64,000 bases of DNA, taken from positions 1-64,000 of the forward strand of contig JAEDCT010000008.1 of the NCBI GenBank assembly GCA_016294035.1. Reading direction: 5' to 3'. The number at the start of each line of letters is the position of its first letter. The stretch's first letter is position 1. The stretch comes from Treponema sp. (lineage in GTDB: Bacteria; Spirochaetota; Spirochaetia; Treponematales; Treponemataceae). Under the pieces are notes generated by a model. The model searched no databases and was not told where the DNA came from. It worked only from the letters and a program-made list of their open reading frames with translations. Shown here piece after piece: positions 34,967 through 44,559 of the stretch. The position numbers were made by a program, and so were the translations under genes.

Positions 34967-36118
34967 ATGAATTATGTTGCATTATGCGCAGTTGGTGCAG
35001 AAAAAATCCTCGGAAACGAAATAAAGCATTTAGGCTGGTCATTAAACGGAAACGCTCCTGGACGTGTTAATTTTACAGGAGAAATGGAAGCTCTATACCG
35101 TTCAAACTATTGTCTCAGAACTTCAGACAGAGTATATCTTCAACTTGCAAAATACCGTGCAGAAAATTTTGATGAGCTTTTCGAAGGCTGTTACAGAATC
35201 AACTGGCAGGATTTTTTCAAGAAAGATGTTCGCGTTGTTGTTGATAAAGTAAGAATTTACAAGAGCAGACTCAATAGCGAACATACTGTTCAAAGCATGA
35301 TTCAAAAGGCAATCTACAAAAAACTCGGTGAAAAATGGCACATGACATCACTGCCAGAAAGTGGACAAAGATGTGACGTAAGGGTTTACATTGATCAGGA
35401 TGAAGCTCAAATTCTTCTGGACACCAGCGGAGAAGCTCTTCACAAGCGCGGATACAGAACAGACGGTGGAATTGCTCCTTTGCGCGAAACAACTGCAGCT
35501 GCAATTCTCATGGAACTTATGTGGAAAAGAAAGGTTCCCCTTCACGATCCATTCTGCGGTTCCGGAACATTTGCAATCGAAGCTGCTCTCTACGCACACA
35601 ATGTTGCTCCCGGACTCGGAAGACATTTTGCCTATGAAAATCTTGCAATCTACAATCAGCAACTTGCCGTGGACATGAAAAAAGAAGAAGCCTCAAAAAT
35701 CCGTACAGATGTTGAATGCAGAATCACCGGCAGCGACATTGACTTTAAGGCTGTTGAAAGATCAAAACTTAATGCCGAGCATGCCTGTGTTATGGCTGGA
35801 AGGGCGCTTCAGATGATTGGAAGCGACATGCACGTTCAGAGGCCAGATTTTATCCAAAGTGATTATGTTAACCTCAAAGCTCCTTATGAATCAGGTCTTC
35901 TTCTATGCAATCCTCCATACGGTGAAAGAATTGGTGATGTTGCTGAAGCTGAAATTCTTTATTCCAACATGAAATCTCTGTTTACAGATTTTGAAGGCTG
36001 GCAGATGGGTGTCATTACAAGCCAGAAGTCTTTTGAAAAATGTATCGGCAAGCGTGCAACTCAATCAAAGACTTTGAAAGCCGGAAACCTGGACACAACT
36101 CTCTATATTTACAGGTAA
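34967..36118 (+). CDS. THUMP-domain RNA methyltransferase (RlmL N-domain type)
   Basis: SAM-dependent guanine-N2 rRNA methyltransferase of 383 residues. It has an N-terminal THUMP domain (about 45-155) and a Rossmann methyltransferase with DPFCGSGTFAIEAAL (SAM site) and catalytic LLCNPPYGERIG. It matches the RlmL/YpsC single-domain type; in Bacillus and E. coli relatives modify 23S rRNA. No clear Shine-Dalgarno precedes the ATG; TAAAGT seven bases upstream is a weak -10 for leaderless start. The TetR gene begins 4 bases after the stop, so these genes are linked. Confidence 0.9.
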   Translation: MNYVALCAVGAEKILGNEIKHLGWSLNGNAPGRVNFTGEMEALYRSNYCLRTSDRVYLQLAKYRAENFDELFEGCYRINWQDFFKKDVRVVVDKVRIYKSRLNSEHTVQSMIQKAIYKKLGEKWHMTSLPESGQRCDVRVYIDQDEAQILLDTSGEALHKRGYRTDGGIAPLRETTAAAILMELMWKRKVPLHDPFCGSGTFAIEAALYAHNVAPGLGRHFAYENLAIYNQQLAVDMKKEEASKIRTDVECRITGSDIDFKAVERSKLNAEHACVMAGRALQMIGSDMHVQRPDFIQSDYVNLKAPYESGLLLCNPPYGERIGDVAEAEILYSNMKSLFTDFEGWQMGVITSQKSFEKCIGKRATQSKTLKAGNLDTTLYIYR

Positions 36119-36122
36119 TCAA

Positions 36123-36716
36123 ATGGCAATAGTTGTTGAACATGAAAAAAGAAAACGTGATATTCTCGAGAAAGCCTTTACCATGTTCCTTGAAGAAGGA
36201 TACGAGGACATAACCTATCAGAAAATTGCGGACCGTTGTGGAATCACAAGAACTACTCTCTATGTTTATTTCAAAAACAAAAAGGATATTTTTCTCTGGA
36301 GCATAAAGCAGCTCACTTCTGATATCGAAAAGGAGCTTTTAAGCATCATAAAAAATCCAGAATTGACTGCATCTGACTGCCTTAAACAGATTCTTTTCAA
36401 GCTGTTTGATATTGCCGAAAATAATCAGGTATTTTTCAAGGTTCTTCTAAACTATCTTGTTCAGCTTGAAAAAAGTGGTGCAGACGTCAACGAACGTGTT
36501 ACTCGACGTGTAATCAGAATTCAGCACCTGATGAATACAGTCATCATACGCGGGCAAAAAGCCGGTCAACTAAAGCACTTCTCTGTAAAAGACATTAATG
36601 ACCAGCTGTATATGATTATTGAAGATGCTATGTTCAGACTTGGAGTGCTTAACCAGAAGTCACTGGATCAAAGCCGTTCCATTGCTGAATTCACTGTAAA
36701 TCAAATTAAGGCATGA
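36123..36716 (+). CDS. TetR-family regulator
   Basis: 197 residues. N-terminal TetR helix-turn-helix (YQKIADRCGITRTTLYVYFK) with the usual preceding helix (ILEKAFTMFLEEGYEDI). The C-terminal ligand domain is not assignable. It starts 4 bases after the THUMP methyltransferase stop and overlaps the PrsW-like gene by 4 bases (ATGA). Being second in an operon rather than divergent, it may control the whole unit or a distant target. Confidence 0.85.
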   Translation: MAIVVEHEKRKRDILEKAFTMFLEEGYEDITYQKIADRCGITRTTLYVYFKNKKDIFLWSIKQLTSDIEKELLSIIKNPELTASDCLKQILFKLFDIAENNQVFFKVLLNYLVQLEKSGADVNERVTRRVIRIQHLMNTVIIRGQKAGQLKHFSVKDINDQLYMIIEDAMFRLGVLNQKSLDQSRSIAEFTVNQIKA

Positions 36717-37375
36717 TCATGGACATTACATTTCACATTATTCTTTGTTTTATTCCTCTACTGCTGGTTATTACCGTTTTCAAATTCATTTTTTCTAAAC
36801 TGAATATTTCTTCTGTTCTTATTTCTGTCATTCTAGGATTTCTGGCAGTAATCCCAATTGCAGCAATTCAGTTTTTCATTTCATCAAATTTCTTTATCAT
36901 TCCATCTACACTTTCTGGAATCCTGATTAAAAATATTTTCATCAACGGATTAATTGAAGAATCAATTAAGATGGCATTTTTGTTTTTCCTGTCTTCTAAA
37001 AAAAGATCTTTTCAGGTATTTTTTGTATGTTCACTTATCTGCGGATTTGCAATGGGAAGCTTCGAAAACGTAGTATATTTGACAACTGGAATTGCAAAAA
37101 CTGCCTTGCTCAGACTTTTTACTGCTATCATCATTCACGGATGCTGTACTGGATTATGCGGTATCTTTGTCTATTTCATGAAGAATAAAAACCCAATTTT
37201 CTTTCCATTCCTCATGGCAATCGTTCTTCACGGAGTTTACAATTATTTTGCAGGATTCAAGTCTTCCACCCCTTTCTTCTATTTTTCAATTGCCGTTGTT
37301 TTCTATTCAATAGTTGAATGCAGAATCAGATATCTGGCCTATAAAGAAAAACTAGAAAAAAAATTATCTGCCTAG
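36713..37375 (+). CDS. PrsW-like intramembrane metalloprotease
   Basis: 220 residues and about seven membrane segments. Family motifs are visible: the double glutamate in NGLIEESIKMAFLFF, the FAMGSFENVVYL segment, the histidine in RLFTAIIIHGCCTGLCG and VLHGVYNYF near the end. In Bacillus PrsW cleaves the anti-sigma factor RsiW; the substrate here is unknown and no anti-sigma gene is adjacent. The ATG overlaps the TetR stop; a second ATG two codons on is possible. It ends in a 4-base convergent overlap with the TrmH-type gene. Confidence 0.8.
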   Translation: MIMDITFHIILCFIPLLLVITVFKFIFSKLNISSVLISVILGFLAVIPIAAIQFFISSNFFIIPSTLSGILIKNIFINGLIEESIKMAFLFFLSSKKRSFQVFFVCSLICGFAMGSFENVVYLTTGIAKTALLRLFTAIIIHGCCTGLCGIFVYFMKNKNPIFFPFLMAIVLHGVYNYFAGFKSSTPFFYFSIAVVFYSIVECRIRYLAYKEKLEKKLSA

Positions 37376-38187
37376 TTTTTCTTAAGTGAATTTACCCAGG
37401 CCTGCATGAGAATTCCAAAAGCAACACCAACATTCAAAGATGCCTTTAATCCCGTCATGGGAATTGTAACTCTACCATAAGTAGCTTTTTTAAGGGCTTC
37501 CGGACTTACTCCCAGTTCCTCAGACCCAATAATCACAATTCCTTCCTTTGGAAATTCAAATTCATCCAGTGGAGTTCCACCGGTTTCAAGAACAAATATT
37601 GGTTTGTCATCTGGTAATTCATCCAGGGAACATCTTGTGTATCCTAAAGTCTCAATACATCCCATTCCGCTTCTCACAGCCTTGGTCTGTTCTGGACTGG
37701 TACATTGCGGTGATATATACACACTTTCAGCACCCATGGCTTCTGCTGTTCTGAATATGGAACCCAGATTAAATGGTGAACGTATGTCTTCTGCATAAAC
37801 ACTTACGCCCTTAAAAAAATTTCTCTTTTCAACACTGATTTTTTCCTGGGAATGAGGAGCAATTACTAAATCCCATTCAGCTGGAAATGTTCCAATCATG
37901 GTGAGCAAGATATTTCTTGCAGTATTACATAACCTTCGCTCATCAAAATTTTCTGCATTTAGCAGACTTCGGATTTTTTCTGCATCTTCTCCAGAAAGTT
38001 TCGGGTCTGTCAGAAGAATTTCAGCAACACTTCTTGTATATTCTTCTCTTGGAATTTTCTTGAAATTATATTCAAGCCCTGGCTCAGCTATTCCTGCAAT
38101 ATCGCGTTCCAGCTCACCAAAAGTCAAAGCCAGTTTTCTGCGTTTTTGACCTGCTTCCAGCTGAAAAAGCTTATTTGGATTAATCAT
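37372..38187 (-). CDS. SpoU/TrmH-family RNA methyltransferase
   Basis: SPOUT-fold RNA 2'-O-methyltransferase of 271 residues. The three motifs are present: EDIRSPFNLGSIFRTAEAMG (motif 1), IIGSEELGVSPEAL (motif 2) and IPMTGLKASLNVGVAFGILM (motif 3). The N-terminal 110 residues form a helical domain I do not recognise. The RNA target is unknown. It shares its first base with the last base of the Fe-ADH-like gene stop region (TAATC overlap), so it is the second gene of that unit. Confidence 0.88.
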   Translation of the reverse strand: MINPNKLFQLEAGQKRRKLALTFGELERDIAGIAEPGLEYNFKKIPREEYTRSVAEILLTDPKLSGEDAEKIRSLLNAENFDERRLCNTARNILLTMIGTFPAEWDLVIAPHSQEKISVEKRNFFKGVSVYAEDIRSPFNLGSIFRTAEAMGAESVYISPQCTSPEQTKAVRSGMGCIETLGYTRCSLDELPDDKPIFVLETGGTPLDEFEFPKEGIVIIGSEELGVSPEALKKATYGRVTIPMTGLKASLNVGVAFGILMQAWVNSLKKN

Positions 38188-39335
38188 CAGTATGCTCTCT
38201 TAATGAGATCAAACAAATCATCAGTAGTCATACTTCTTGGCAATGCATTCATCAAATCAAGTTCACCGGCATCTTCTGCTGCAAGAGAAAGCTGCTCAAT
38301 TGTCAAAGACAAATCTTTAAGTCGGGCCGGAATATTTACCTTTGCAATTTTCTGTCTTACATATTCAGTAAGTGCTGTTACTGCATCAGCTGTTTCCGTC
38401 TCCTGTGGGCATGCTCTCAGAAGCTTAGCCAGAGTTGCCAGTTTATCTGCCCTATAGGAAGCTGCATCTTCTATTATATATGGAAGAAGAATTGCGGTTG
38501 TAAGTGAACGGGAAATCTGATACCTGGAATTGATTGCATTTGCCAGAAGATTTGCCACACCAAAAGAACTAGAAGCTCCTCCCAAAGAGGCCATGCATCC
38601 ACCCTGAGTTAATAGAACTTCCTGTGGAGTTGTAATTGAAAGGCTTGGAACTCCATCCAAAGCATAGGAAAGAAGCTGAACTGACTTTTCAATAATCATG
38701 TCACTGAAAAAATTCGATTTCTGGCTTAAATATCCTTCAATAGCAAAAGAAAGAACTTCAATAGACATACATGCTGACTGTTTTTCTGTAAGGTTAATCT
38801 GAAGATTTGGGTCCCACAATACCAGCTTGCAAAGTCCATTCTGAGTCTTCAAAAGCCTGATTTTAGTTGATCTGGCATCAGAAACTGGAGTTCTATCTGT
38901 AAAAATAAAGCTGTCTCTGACTGTAGTTGGAACACAAATCAAGGGAAGAGGACTGGTTGTTGCAGCCTTACCATCAATATATTCATACAAATCACCTTTT
39001 TCGCGATAAAGTGCACAAACAGCCTTTGCAAGATTTAATGTTCTTCCACCACCAACGGCAATTACACCATGAACATGAGATTCCCGTGCAAGAAGAAGGG
39101 CATCTTTTAAGGTTTCCGTGCTGGCAGTATTAGGAATTTCATCAAAAACAAAATATTCAACCCCTCTTTCATCCAGTGACTGGGTAATTTTTGCAGTTGT
39201 TCCCGATTCCTTCAATATTGGATCAACAACAAGCATAAATCTGTCTCCCCAGTCTGACGCATGCTGACCAAGCCTTGTTGCAATATATGATCCCAAAATA
39301 ATATTTGGTGAAATCTTAAAGATAAAATCTGCCAT
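38187..39335 (-). CDS. Iron-containing alcohol dehydrogenase homologue lacking metal ligands
   Basis: 382 residues, Fe-ADH fold: an N-terminal Rossmann domain with VIAVGGGRTLNLAKAV (normally GGGSxxDxAK) and a C-terminal helical domain ending ALPRSMTTDDLFDLIKRAY. By alignment in my head to E. coli FucO, the metal ligands Asp196, His200, His263 and His277 correspond to Glu193, Phe197, Ala261 and Ser275. The aligned AIEGYLS and AILLPYI segments anchor this. The protein may therefore not bind iron or act as a dehydrogenase. Co-transcribed with the SpoU gene. Its biological role is unknown. Confidence 0.8.
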   Translation of the reverse strand: MADFIFKISPNIILGSYIATRLGQHASDWGDRFMLVVDPILKESGTTAKITQSLDERGVEYFVFDEIPNTASTETLKDALLLARESHVHGVIAVGGGRTLNLAKAVCALYREKGDLYEYIDGKAATTSPLPLICVPTTVRDSFIFTDRTPVSDARSTKIRLLKTQNGLCKLVLWDPNLQINLTEKQSACMSIEVLSFAIEGYLSQKSNFFSDMIIEKSVQLLSYALDGVPSLSITTPQEVLLTQGGCMASLGGASSSFGVANLLANAINSRYQISRSLTTAILLPYIIEDAASYRADKLATLAKLLRACPQETETADAVTALTEYVRQKIAKVNIPARLKDLSLTIEQLSLAAEDAGELDLMNALPRSMTTDDLFDLIKRAY

Positions 39336-39351
39336 TTTTGTATTACTCCTT

Positions 39352-39384
39352 GCAAAAAAAAAGAGCGGAAAATAATTCCGCCCT
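39352..39384 (-). terminator. Terminator of rsmI-flgM
   Basis: Minus-strand stem AGGGCGGAA/TTCCGCTCT with one wobble (39376-39384 with 39362-39370), followed by a run of Ts on that strand. Confidence 0.88.
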
Positions 39385-39412
39385 AATTTATCCCCTTACA
39401 ATGACTACGGAA

Positions 39413-39700
39413 TTAAAAACCGTAAGCACTAAGAATCCGATCTGCTGTAGCTGCAATTGTTGCTTCATTCAAATAACTTGGATCCTGAATCTTCAACTTA
39501 ATCTGCTCTACAAGTTCAGAACGAACATCTGGTGTTTCTTCAGCTACCTGATTAAGATAAAGCTCTTCAGCTCTAGCCTTAGCTTCTGCTGAAACACTGA
39601 TTTCATCTGAATAGTTCTGCGAAGCAGTTACGTTGTTTGAGCGCTTAGTATTCTGTAGTGTGTTAATTGCATTAACATTAGAAATTTTGTCTATCATCAT
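39413..39700 (-). CDS. flgM: Anti-sigma-28 factor FlgM homologue
   Basis: About 95 residues. The C-terminal half (VRSELVEQIKLKIQDPSYLN, then ATADRIL) matches the FlgM sigma-28-binding region, and the N-terminal half is polar and disordered-looking, as in FlgM. FlgM holds sigma-28 (FliA) inactive until the flagellar hook is complete. GAGG lies before the tandem ATGs at 39700 and 39697; the former is used. It starts one base after the rsmI stop and ends at a terminator. No flagellar structural genes are in this window. Confidence 0.82.
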   Translation of the reverse strand: MMIDKISNVNAINTLQNTKRSNNVTASQNYSDEISVSAEAKARAEELYLNQVAEETPDVRSELVEQIKLKIQDPSYLNEATIAATADRILSAYGF

Positions 39701-39701
39701 A

Positions 39702-40421
39702 TTACGCCTCGCTATTATTATCGGAATCTTCTTCAGAAAGTTTAGCATTTTTTTCACCAGAAATGAAAATTGCAAACTCGCCAAGTACCTGTTTTCTTGA
39801 TGAATAATCCTCGAGAACTTCTTTTGCAGTTCCTTCAGTTATTTCCTCGTGTAGTTTTGTGAGTTCCCTCCCAACAACCACACGCCGGCTACTACTAATA
39901 TCGGCAATATCCGTCAAAAGCTTAACAACTCTATATGGACTTTCATATAAAATTATTGCATCACCGGTAGCCAGCAATTCCCTTAGCCTGCTTCTTCTAC
40001 GGCCAGGTTTTGGTGAAAGAAATCCCTCAAAAACAAGAGTTTTTCCACCTGCTCCGGCAACACTTGCCAATGTAGCAAAAGCACTTGGTCCCGGAATAGG
40101 AATTACCTGATGCCCCGCCTTTCTTGCCAATCCAGCCAATATTGCTCCAGGATCACTAATACCAGGAGTTCCTGCATCACTTGCATAAGCTACCTTCTGA
40201 CCATCATCAAGCAATTTGATTATCTTTTCAGATGCAAACTGCTCATTCTGTGAACGGCAACTTACCAAAGGCTTTTTTATTTCAAAATGGTTTAACAGCT
40301 GCAATGTATGACGTGTGTCTTCCGCCGCAATTACATCTACACTCTTGAAAGTCTCTAAAGCCCTAAATGTTATATCACCCAAATTTCCAATAGGTGTTCC
40401 AACAATATACAATTCTGACAC
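39702..40421 (-). CDS. rsmI: 16S rRNA (cytidine-2'-O)-methyltransferase RsmI
   Basis: Tetrapyrrole-methylase-fold enzyme that makes Cm1402 in 16S rRNA. About 239 residues with family motifs VGTPIGNLGDIT, EDTRHTLQLLNHF, SDAGTPGISDPG and PIPGPSAFATL. The start is uncertain: a GTG at 40421 is used because the promoter just upstream fits a leaderless mRNA; a longer frame to a GTG at 40439 would begin inside the -10 box. A strong TTGCAC/TATACT promoter supports this choice. flgM follows after one base. Confidence 0.9.
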   Translation of the reverse strand: MSELYIVGTPIGNLGDITFRALETFKSVDVIAAEDTRHTLQLLNHFEIKKPLVSCRSQNEQFASEKIIKLLDDGQKVAYASDAGTPGISDPGAILAGLARKAGHQVIPIPGPSAFATLASVAGAGGKTLVFEGFLSPKPGRRRSRLRELLATGDAIILYESPYRVVKLLTDIADISSSRRVVVGRELTKLHEEITEGTAKEVLEDYSSRKQVLGEFAIFISGEKNAKLSEEDSDNNSEA

Positions 40422-40430
40422 AGTATATAT

Positions 40431-40459
40431 AGTATACACTTAACCATTTTATAGTGCAA
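40431..40459 (-). promoter_or_regulatory. Promoter of rsmI-flgM (leaderless)
   Basis: Minus strand: -35 TTGCAC (40459-40454), 17-base spacer, -10 TATACT (40436-40431). The GTG of rsmI begins 10 bases after the -10 box and no Shine-Dalgarno is visible. Confidence 0.65.
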
Positions 40460-40572
40460 CTGCAAATTGACCTTAATTCAACTAGAAAATTTTCCGATAT
40501 AGACATATGGAGAAACCCCTAAAGTGAGATTTTGAGGATTCCCCCTTAGATAATATTTCTGGAGTATATCTG

Positions 40573-43443
40573 ATGAAACAAACAGAAAAAAATGCTGCTC
40601 TGATCACTGGAATCGGACTTTTTGTTGTTGCAGCTTTATTTTCTATTGGAATTTTACTTGGTTTCCTTGATTATGGGGCAACTACCTACAACGATGGAAA
40701 CATTCTATCTCAACTCGGTAGCATGCTTATTTCTGTGTATGGATTCTGTTCAATTCTCATTCCTGCATTTTTCTTTGTTGCCGGTTCATTTTGTCTTAGT
40801 GCCAAATGGTCTGTACAAAGAGCCTTTATTCTATTAATAAGCATCATTCCATTTTTTACACTTGTTTTTGCAGAAACAACATGCCGCAATATTTCAGCAG
40901 AAGACTCATCTCCAATTGCTTTTGTGAAAATCATTACACTCATGGCAATTGCATTTCTTCTTGTTGCTACAGAATATCTTTTTGCCCTTGTCATTGCTTC
41001 TCGCATTGAAGACAAAATCTGTGGACGCGAATCAACTCCCATTGGATTAAATGTAGATGCAAAAAAAATCAAAACAATTTTTACAAAAACAATTCCTGGC
41101 TTTGTAAAATCAAATATCATCAGCAAATTCAACAAAACTTCTGAAAATGAAGACTATGATGATGAAGATTCTCTTGTTATTGAAGAAAATGTTTACGAGG
41201 ACATTAAGGAATCTCCAGCTCCTGAAGAAGCCGATGATGATGATGAAATTCAATGGTCCATTGATGATGAAGGAAACGTTCCTGAAGAATTTTCATCAAA
41301 AAAAGAAAATCCAAGAATTCCTCTTGAAGAAAATAAATCAGAAACTGACGAATATGATGATTCAGACTTTGATCACTCAAAAGCATTCAGCATCAACAAA
41401 GACGAAATTGTATATTCACAAGAAGAAGAGAATTTTGAAGAACCTGATTTTGATGATGACAATATAATTGCCCAGTTTGAAAAAAATTCTCTAAACCTGA
41501 ATAACACTTACGAAAAAACAAAATCAGAACCAGAAGTTGATCCCGAATATGAAATAGAATTTGAAGACAACACAGAAGAATTTTCTGAAGAACCGGAAAA
41601 TCCAGAAAGCTACGAATATTCAGATGAAGAAGATTTTTTTGAATTTGACGACGAAGAAAACTTAGATATAGAAGAAAAAAACACTGATTCTGAAGATACT
41701 GATTTTTCCGATAACAACAAAATTCTGGATCAAGAAGATATTGACTATTCAAATATTGAATCAGAAGATGATTTTCAGGATGACCAGAATGAAATAGTTG
41801 CACCAACAGCTCTTAAAGATCCTACTCTTTTCAAGACTGATAAGGCAAAAATTTCTTCAGACCTGGAAAATTTATTCTCAAAAATGGATCAGGATGCCCG
41901 TGCTCAGGTTGTAAAAAACTATAATAATCAATCACCTGATTCTACTGATACTGAAAATTCTGAATCAGTAGAAAATCCTGAACCAAAAAAAATTATTCCT
42001 TCTCCTCACAAAAAAAGAAATTATGGTCAATATAAAATTTCTACAGATCTTCTTACTGAATATGCAGAAAACAAATATTGGATTATTGATGAAGAAACAA
42101 AACAGGCTTCTCTCAATCTTCAGGAAACACTCAAAGAATTCAGCATTCAGGCAGAAATTACCGGAATCCGAAAAGGTCCTGTAGTAACAATGTTTGAAAT
42201 TCTTCCTGCACCTGGGGTTAAGCTTTCCAAGATTGTTGGACTTGCAGACAACATTGCCCTCAGACTTGCAGCACAATCTGTCCGAATTGTTGCACCTATT
42301 CCTGGTAAACGAGCAGTTGGAATTGAAATTCCAAACAAAGACAGGGCAATCGTTTCTTTCCGTGAATGTATTGAACAGCAGAGACCTGAATGGAAAAAAA
42401 TGGCAGTTCCAGTTGTTCTTGGAAAAGATATTCAGGGCGAAACACAGATTATAGATCTCGTTAAGACTCCTCATCTTCTTATTGCTGGTTCCACAGGTGC
42501 CGGTAAATCTGTTTGTGTTAACAGCATGATTCTTTCGATTCTGTACAAAAGAAATCCTAATGATGTAAAGATGATTCTTATAGACCCGAAAATTGTTGAG
42601 CTTAAGTTATACAACAATATTCCTCACTTGCTTACTCCTGTTATTACCGAGCCTAAAAAAGCAATGCAGGCCCTTCAATATTGTCTTTGTGAAATGGAAC
42701 GCCGCTACGCTGTTTTGGACAGCCTTGGTTGCCGTGATATTTCCAGCTATAACAAGAAAATTGTCGATCAGAAAATCTGCACTGAAAAAATTCCATATCT
42801 CATTGTTATCATTGATGAATTTGCAGACCTTATGGCTACTACTGGAAAACAGCTTGAAGGTGTTGTTGCAAGACTTTGTGCCATGAGCCGTGCAGTCGGA
42901 ATTCATCTTGTTCTTGCTACACAACGTCCTTCTGTTGATGTAATTACTGGACTTATCAAGGCCAATATTCCAAGCCGAGTTGCCTTCATGGTTGCCGCTA
43001 AAATGGATAGCCGAATCATTATTGATCAGGTTGGAGCAGAAAAACTTCTTGGAAAGGGTGACATGCTTTATGCAAGTTCAACTGATCCTTTCCCTGTTCG
43101 AATTCAGGGAGCTTTTGTTTCTGACCAGGAAGTAGAAGATGTTGTTTCAGCAGTAAAAGAATGGGGTGAACCTGAATACATCGACGATGAAATTTTTGTT
43201 GATGATGAAGATTCTGATGAAGATGGCCAGATGTCTTTATTCAATGACGGTGCAGATGATCCGTTGTATGATAAAGCCCTGGATATAGTAATTCAGGCAG
43301 GAAAAGCAAGTGCCAGCTATATTCAGAGAAGATTAAGCATTGGTTATAACCGTGCAGCCCGACTTGTCGAATTAATGGAAGAACGTGGTATTGTTGGCCC
43401 GGCAAATGGAAGCAAACCACGTGAAATAATTCACATGCCATAA
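40573..43443 (+). CDS. ftsK: DNA translocase FtsK/SpoIIIE
   Basis: Septal DNA pump of 956 residues that clears chromosome ends during division. Four N-terminal membrane segments (about 12-145), then a long Asp/Glu-rich linker (about 195-475), then the motor: IAGSTGAGKSVCVNSMI (Walker A), YLIVIIDEFADLMA (Walker B) and ATQRPSVDVITGLIKANIPS. The C-terminal gamma domain (QAGKASASYIQRRLSIGYNR) binds the KOPS-type polar sequence. GGAG precedes the ATG. The acidic linker is unusually biased and tandem-like but keeps the frame. The gene leads into a GH18 gene 39 bases on. Confidence 0.95.
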   Translation: MKQTEKNAALITGIGLFVVAALFSIGILLGFLDYGATTYNDGNILSQLGSMLISVYGFCSILIPAFFFVAGSFCLSAKWSVQRAFILLISIIPFFTLVFAETTCRNISAEDSSPIAFVKIITLMAIAFLLVATEYLFALVIASRIEDKICGRESTPIGLNVDAKKIKTIFTKTIPGFVKSNIISKFNKTSENEDYDDEDSLVIEENVYEDIKESPAPEEADDDDEIQWSIDDEGNVPEEFSSKKENPRIPLEENKSETDEYDDSDFDHSKAFSINKDEIVYSQEEENFEEPDFDDDNIIAQFEKNSLNLNNTYEKTKSEPEVDPEYEIEFEDNTEEFSEEPENPESYEYSDEEDFFEFDDEENLDIEEKNTDSEDTDFSDNNKILDQEDIDYSNIESEDDFQDDQNEIVAPTALKDPTLFKTDKAKISSDLENLFSKMDQDARAQVVKNYNNQSPDSTDTENSESVENPEPKKIIPSPHKKRNYGQYKISTDLLTEYAENKYWIIDEETKQASLNLQETLKEFSIQAEITGIRKGPVVTMFEILPAPGVKLSKIVGLADNIALRLAAQSVRIVAPIPGKRAVGIEIPNKDRAIVSFRECIEQQRPEWKKMAVPVVLGKDIQGETQIIDLVKTPHLLIAGSTGAGKSVCVNSMILSILYKRNPNDVKMILIDPKIVELKLYNNIPHLLTPVITEPKKAMQALQYCLCEMERRYAVLDSLGCRDISSYNKKIVDQKICTEKIPYLIVIIDEFADLMATTGKQLEGVVARLCAMSRAVGIHLVLATQRPSVDVITGLIKANIPSRVAFMVAAKMDSRIIIDQVGAEKLLGKGDMLYASSTDPFPVRIQGAFVSDQEVEDVVSAVKEWGEPEYIDDEIFVDDEDSDEDGQMSLFNDGADDPLYDKALDIVIQAGKASASYIQRRLSIGYNRAARLVELMEERGIVGPANGSKPREIIHMP

Positions 43444-43482
43444 AACAATATATTTAGTAATCATGTTTGTTAGGAGAATAAA

Positions 43483-44496
43483 TTGAAAAAAATTCTTTCA
43501 CTGTCAATAATTGTTTTGCTTTCTCTCCAGGCTTTTTCAAAAGCTGCTTACCCTCAAAGAATTCCAAAGGACGATCCTATTGAATTCACTGAAACATGGG
43601 GTTATGTTATGTCCGACAGAATGGAAGAATTCAATTCATCAATGCCAATTACTGACTTATGTCATTTTGCAGTCAGCATCGATTGTTACGGCGAACTTGA
43701 TACAATTCCAGATATCACAAAAATTCCTGAGGATTTTAAGGGAAGAAAACATTTGGTTGCTATCTGTGAAAGCCGTTCTCTGGCACATTTTGTACTTGAT
43801 CCAAAATATGGTGTAAACAAAAAAATAATTGATGATCTGGTAAATGCAGCAAAAGACTACGATGGACTTCAGATTGACTTTGAAATAATTCCAAAAAAAG
43901 ACAGTCAGAATTTCAAGACATTCCTCAAAATTCTCAGAAAAAAACTTCGCAAGGATCAGATGTTTACCATTTGTGTTCCAGCTCGTCTTAAAGAAATAGA
44001 AAATGATATTTTTGACTACAAATTAATGGCTCCTTATGTAGATAGAATTTTTATTATGGCTTATGACGAACATTGGTCAACTTCTTCTGCAGGACCTGTA
44101 GCTGGCCTTGATTGGGTTGATAAAATTATTGATCATAGTCTCAATACTATTCCAAAAGAAAAAATAATCATCGGTATTCCTTTTTATGGAAGAACCTGGC
44201 AGAACAAAAGTCTCGGAAAAGCCTGGTACAACAGCGGAATCAACAGAATCATGAGAGAAAACAAGATAAATGACATCTCCAGAAAAAATGAAGTTGCCTA
44301 TTTTGAATTCAAAACAGAAGTCAAAGTTCGAGGTTATTTTGATGATGCCTATTCACTTGTTCAACGACTTAAAAGAATTAAAAACAAAGATTTAGACAAA
44401 GTTGGCTTCTGGAGACTTGGTCAGGAAGATCCACTTTTCTGGAATTACGTTAAAACTCCTTACGAGTCAGAACCATTAATTATTGCTGATAAATGA
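43483..44496 (+). CDS. Exported GH18-family glycoside hydrolase-like protein
   Basis: 337 residues with a signal peptide (KKILSLSIIVLLSLQAFSKA) and a GH18 TIM barrel. The catalytic DGxxxDxE motif is present as YDGLQIDFEI with the acid glutamate intact, and IFIMAYDEHWS is the downstream strand. It resembles spore-cortex/peptidoglycan-related GH18 proteins rather than large chitinases, so a cell-wall role is plausible. Start codon is TTG at 43483, decided by AGGAG before it. Acts in the periplasm or at the surface. Confidence 0.85.
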   Translation: MKKILSLSIIVLLSLQAFSKAAYPQRIPKDDPIEFTETWGYVMSDRMEEFNSSMPITDLCHFAVSIDCYGELDTIPDITKIPEDFKGRKHLVAICESRSLAHFVLDPKYGVNKKIIDDLVNAAKDYDGLQIDFEIIPKKDSQNFKTFLKILRKKLRKDQMFTICVPARLKEIENDIFDYKLMAPYVDRIFIMAYDEHWSTSSAGPVAGLDWVDKIIDHSLNTIPKEKIIIGIPFYGRTWQNKSLGKAWYNSGINRIMRENKINDISRKNEVAYFEFKTEVKVRGYFDDAYSLVQRLKRIKNKDLDKVGFWRLGQEDPLFWNYVKTPYESEPLIIADK

Positions 44497-44559
44497 TTTA
44501 TATTTTTTTGTTTCGTTTTTTGAATTATTGACTTACAATATTAAGTATAGGAGAAAGTG

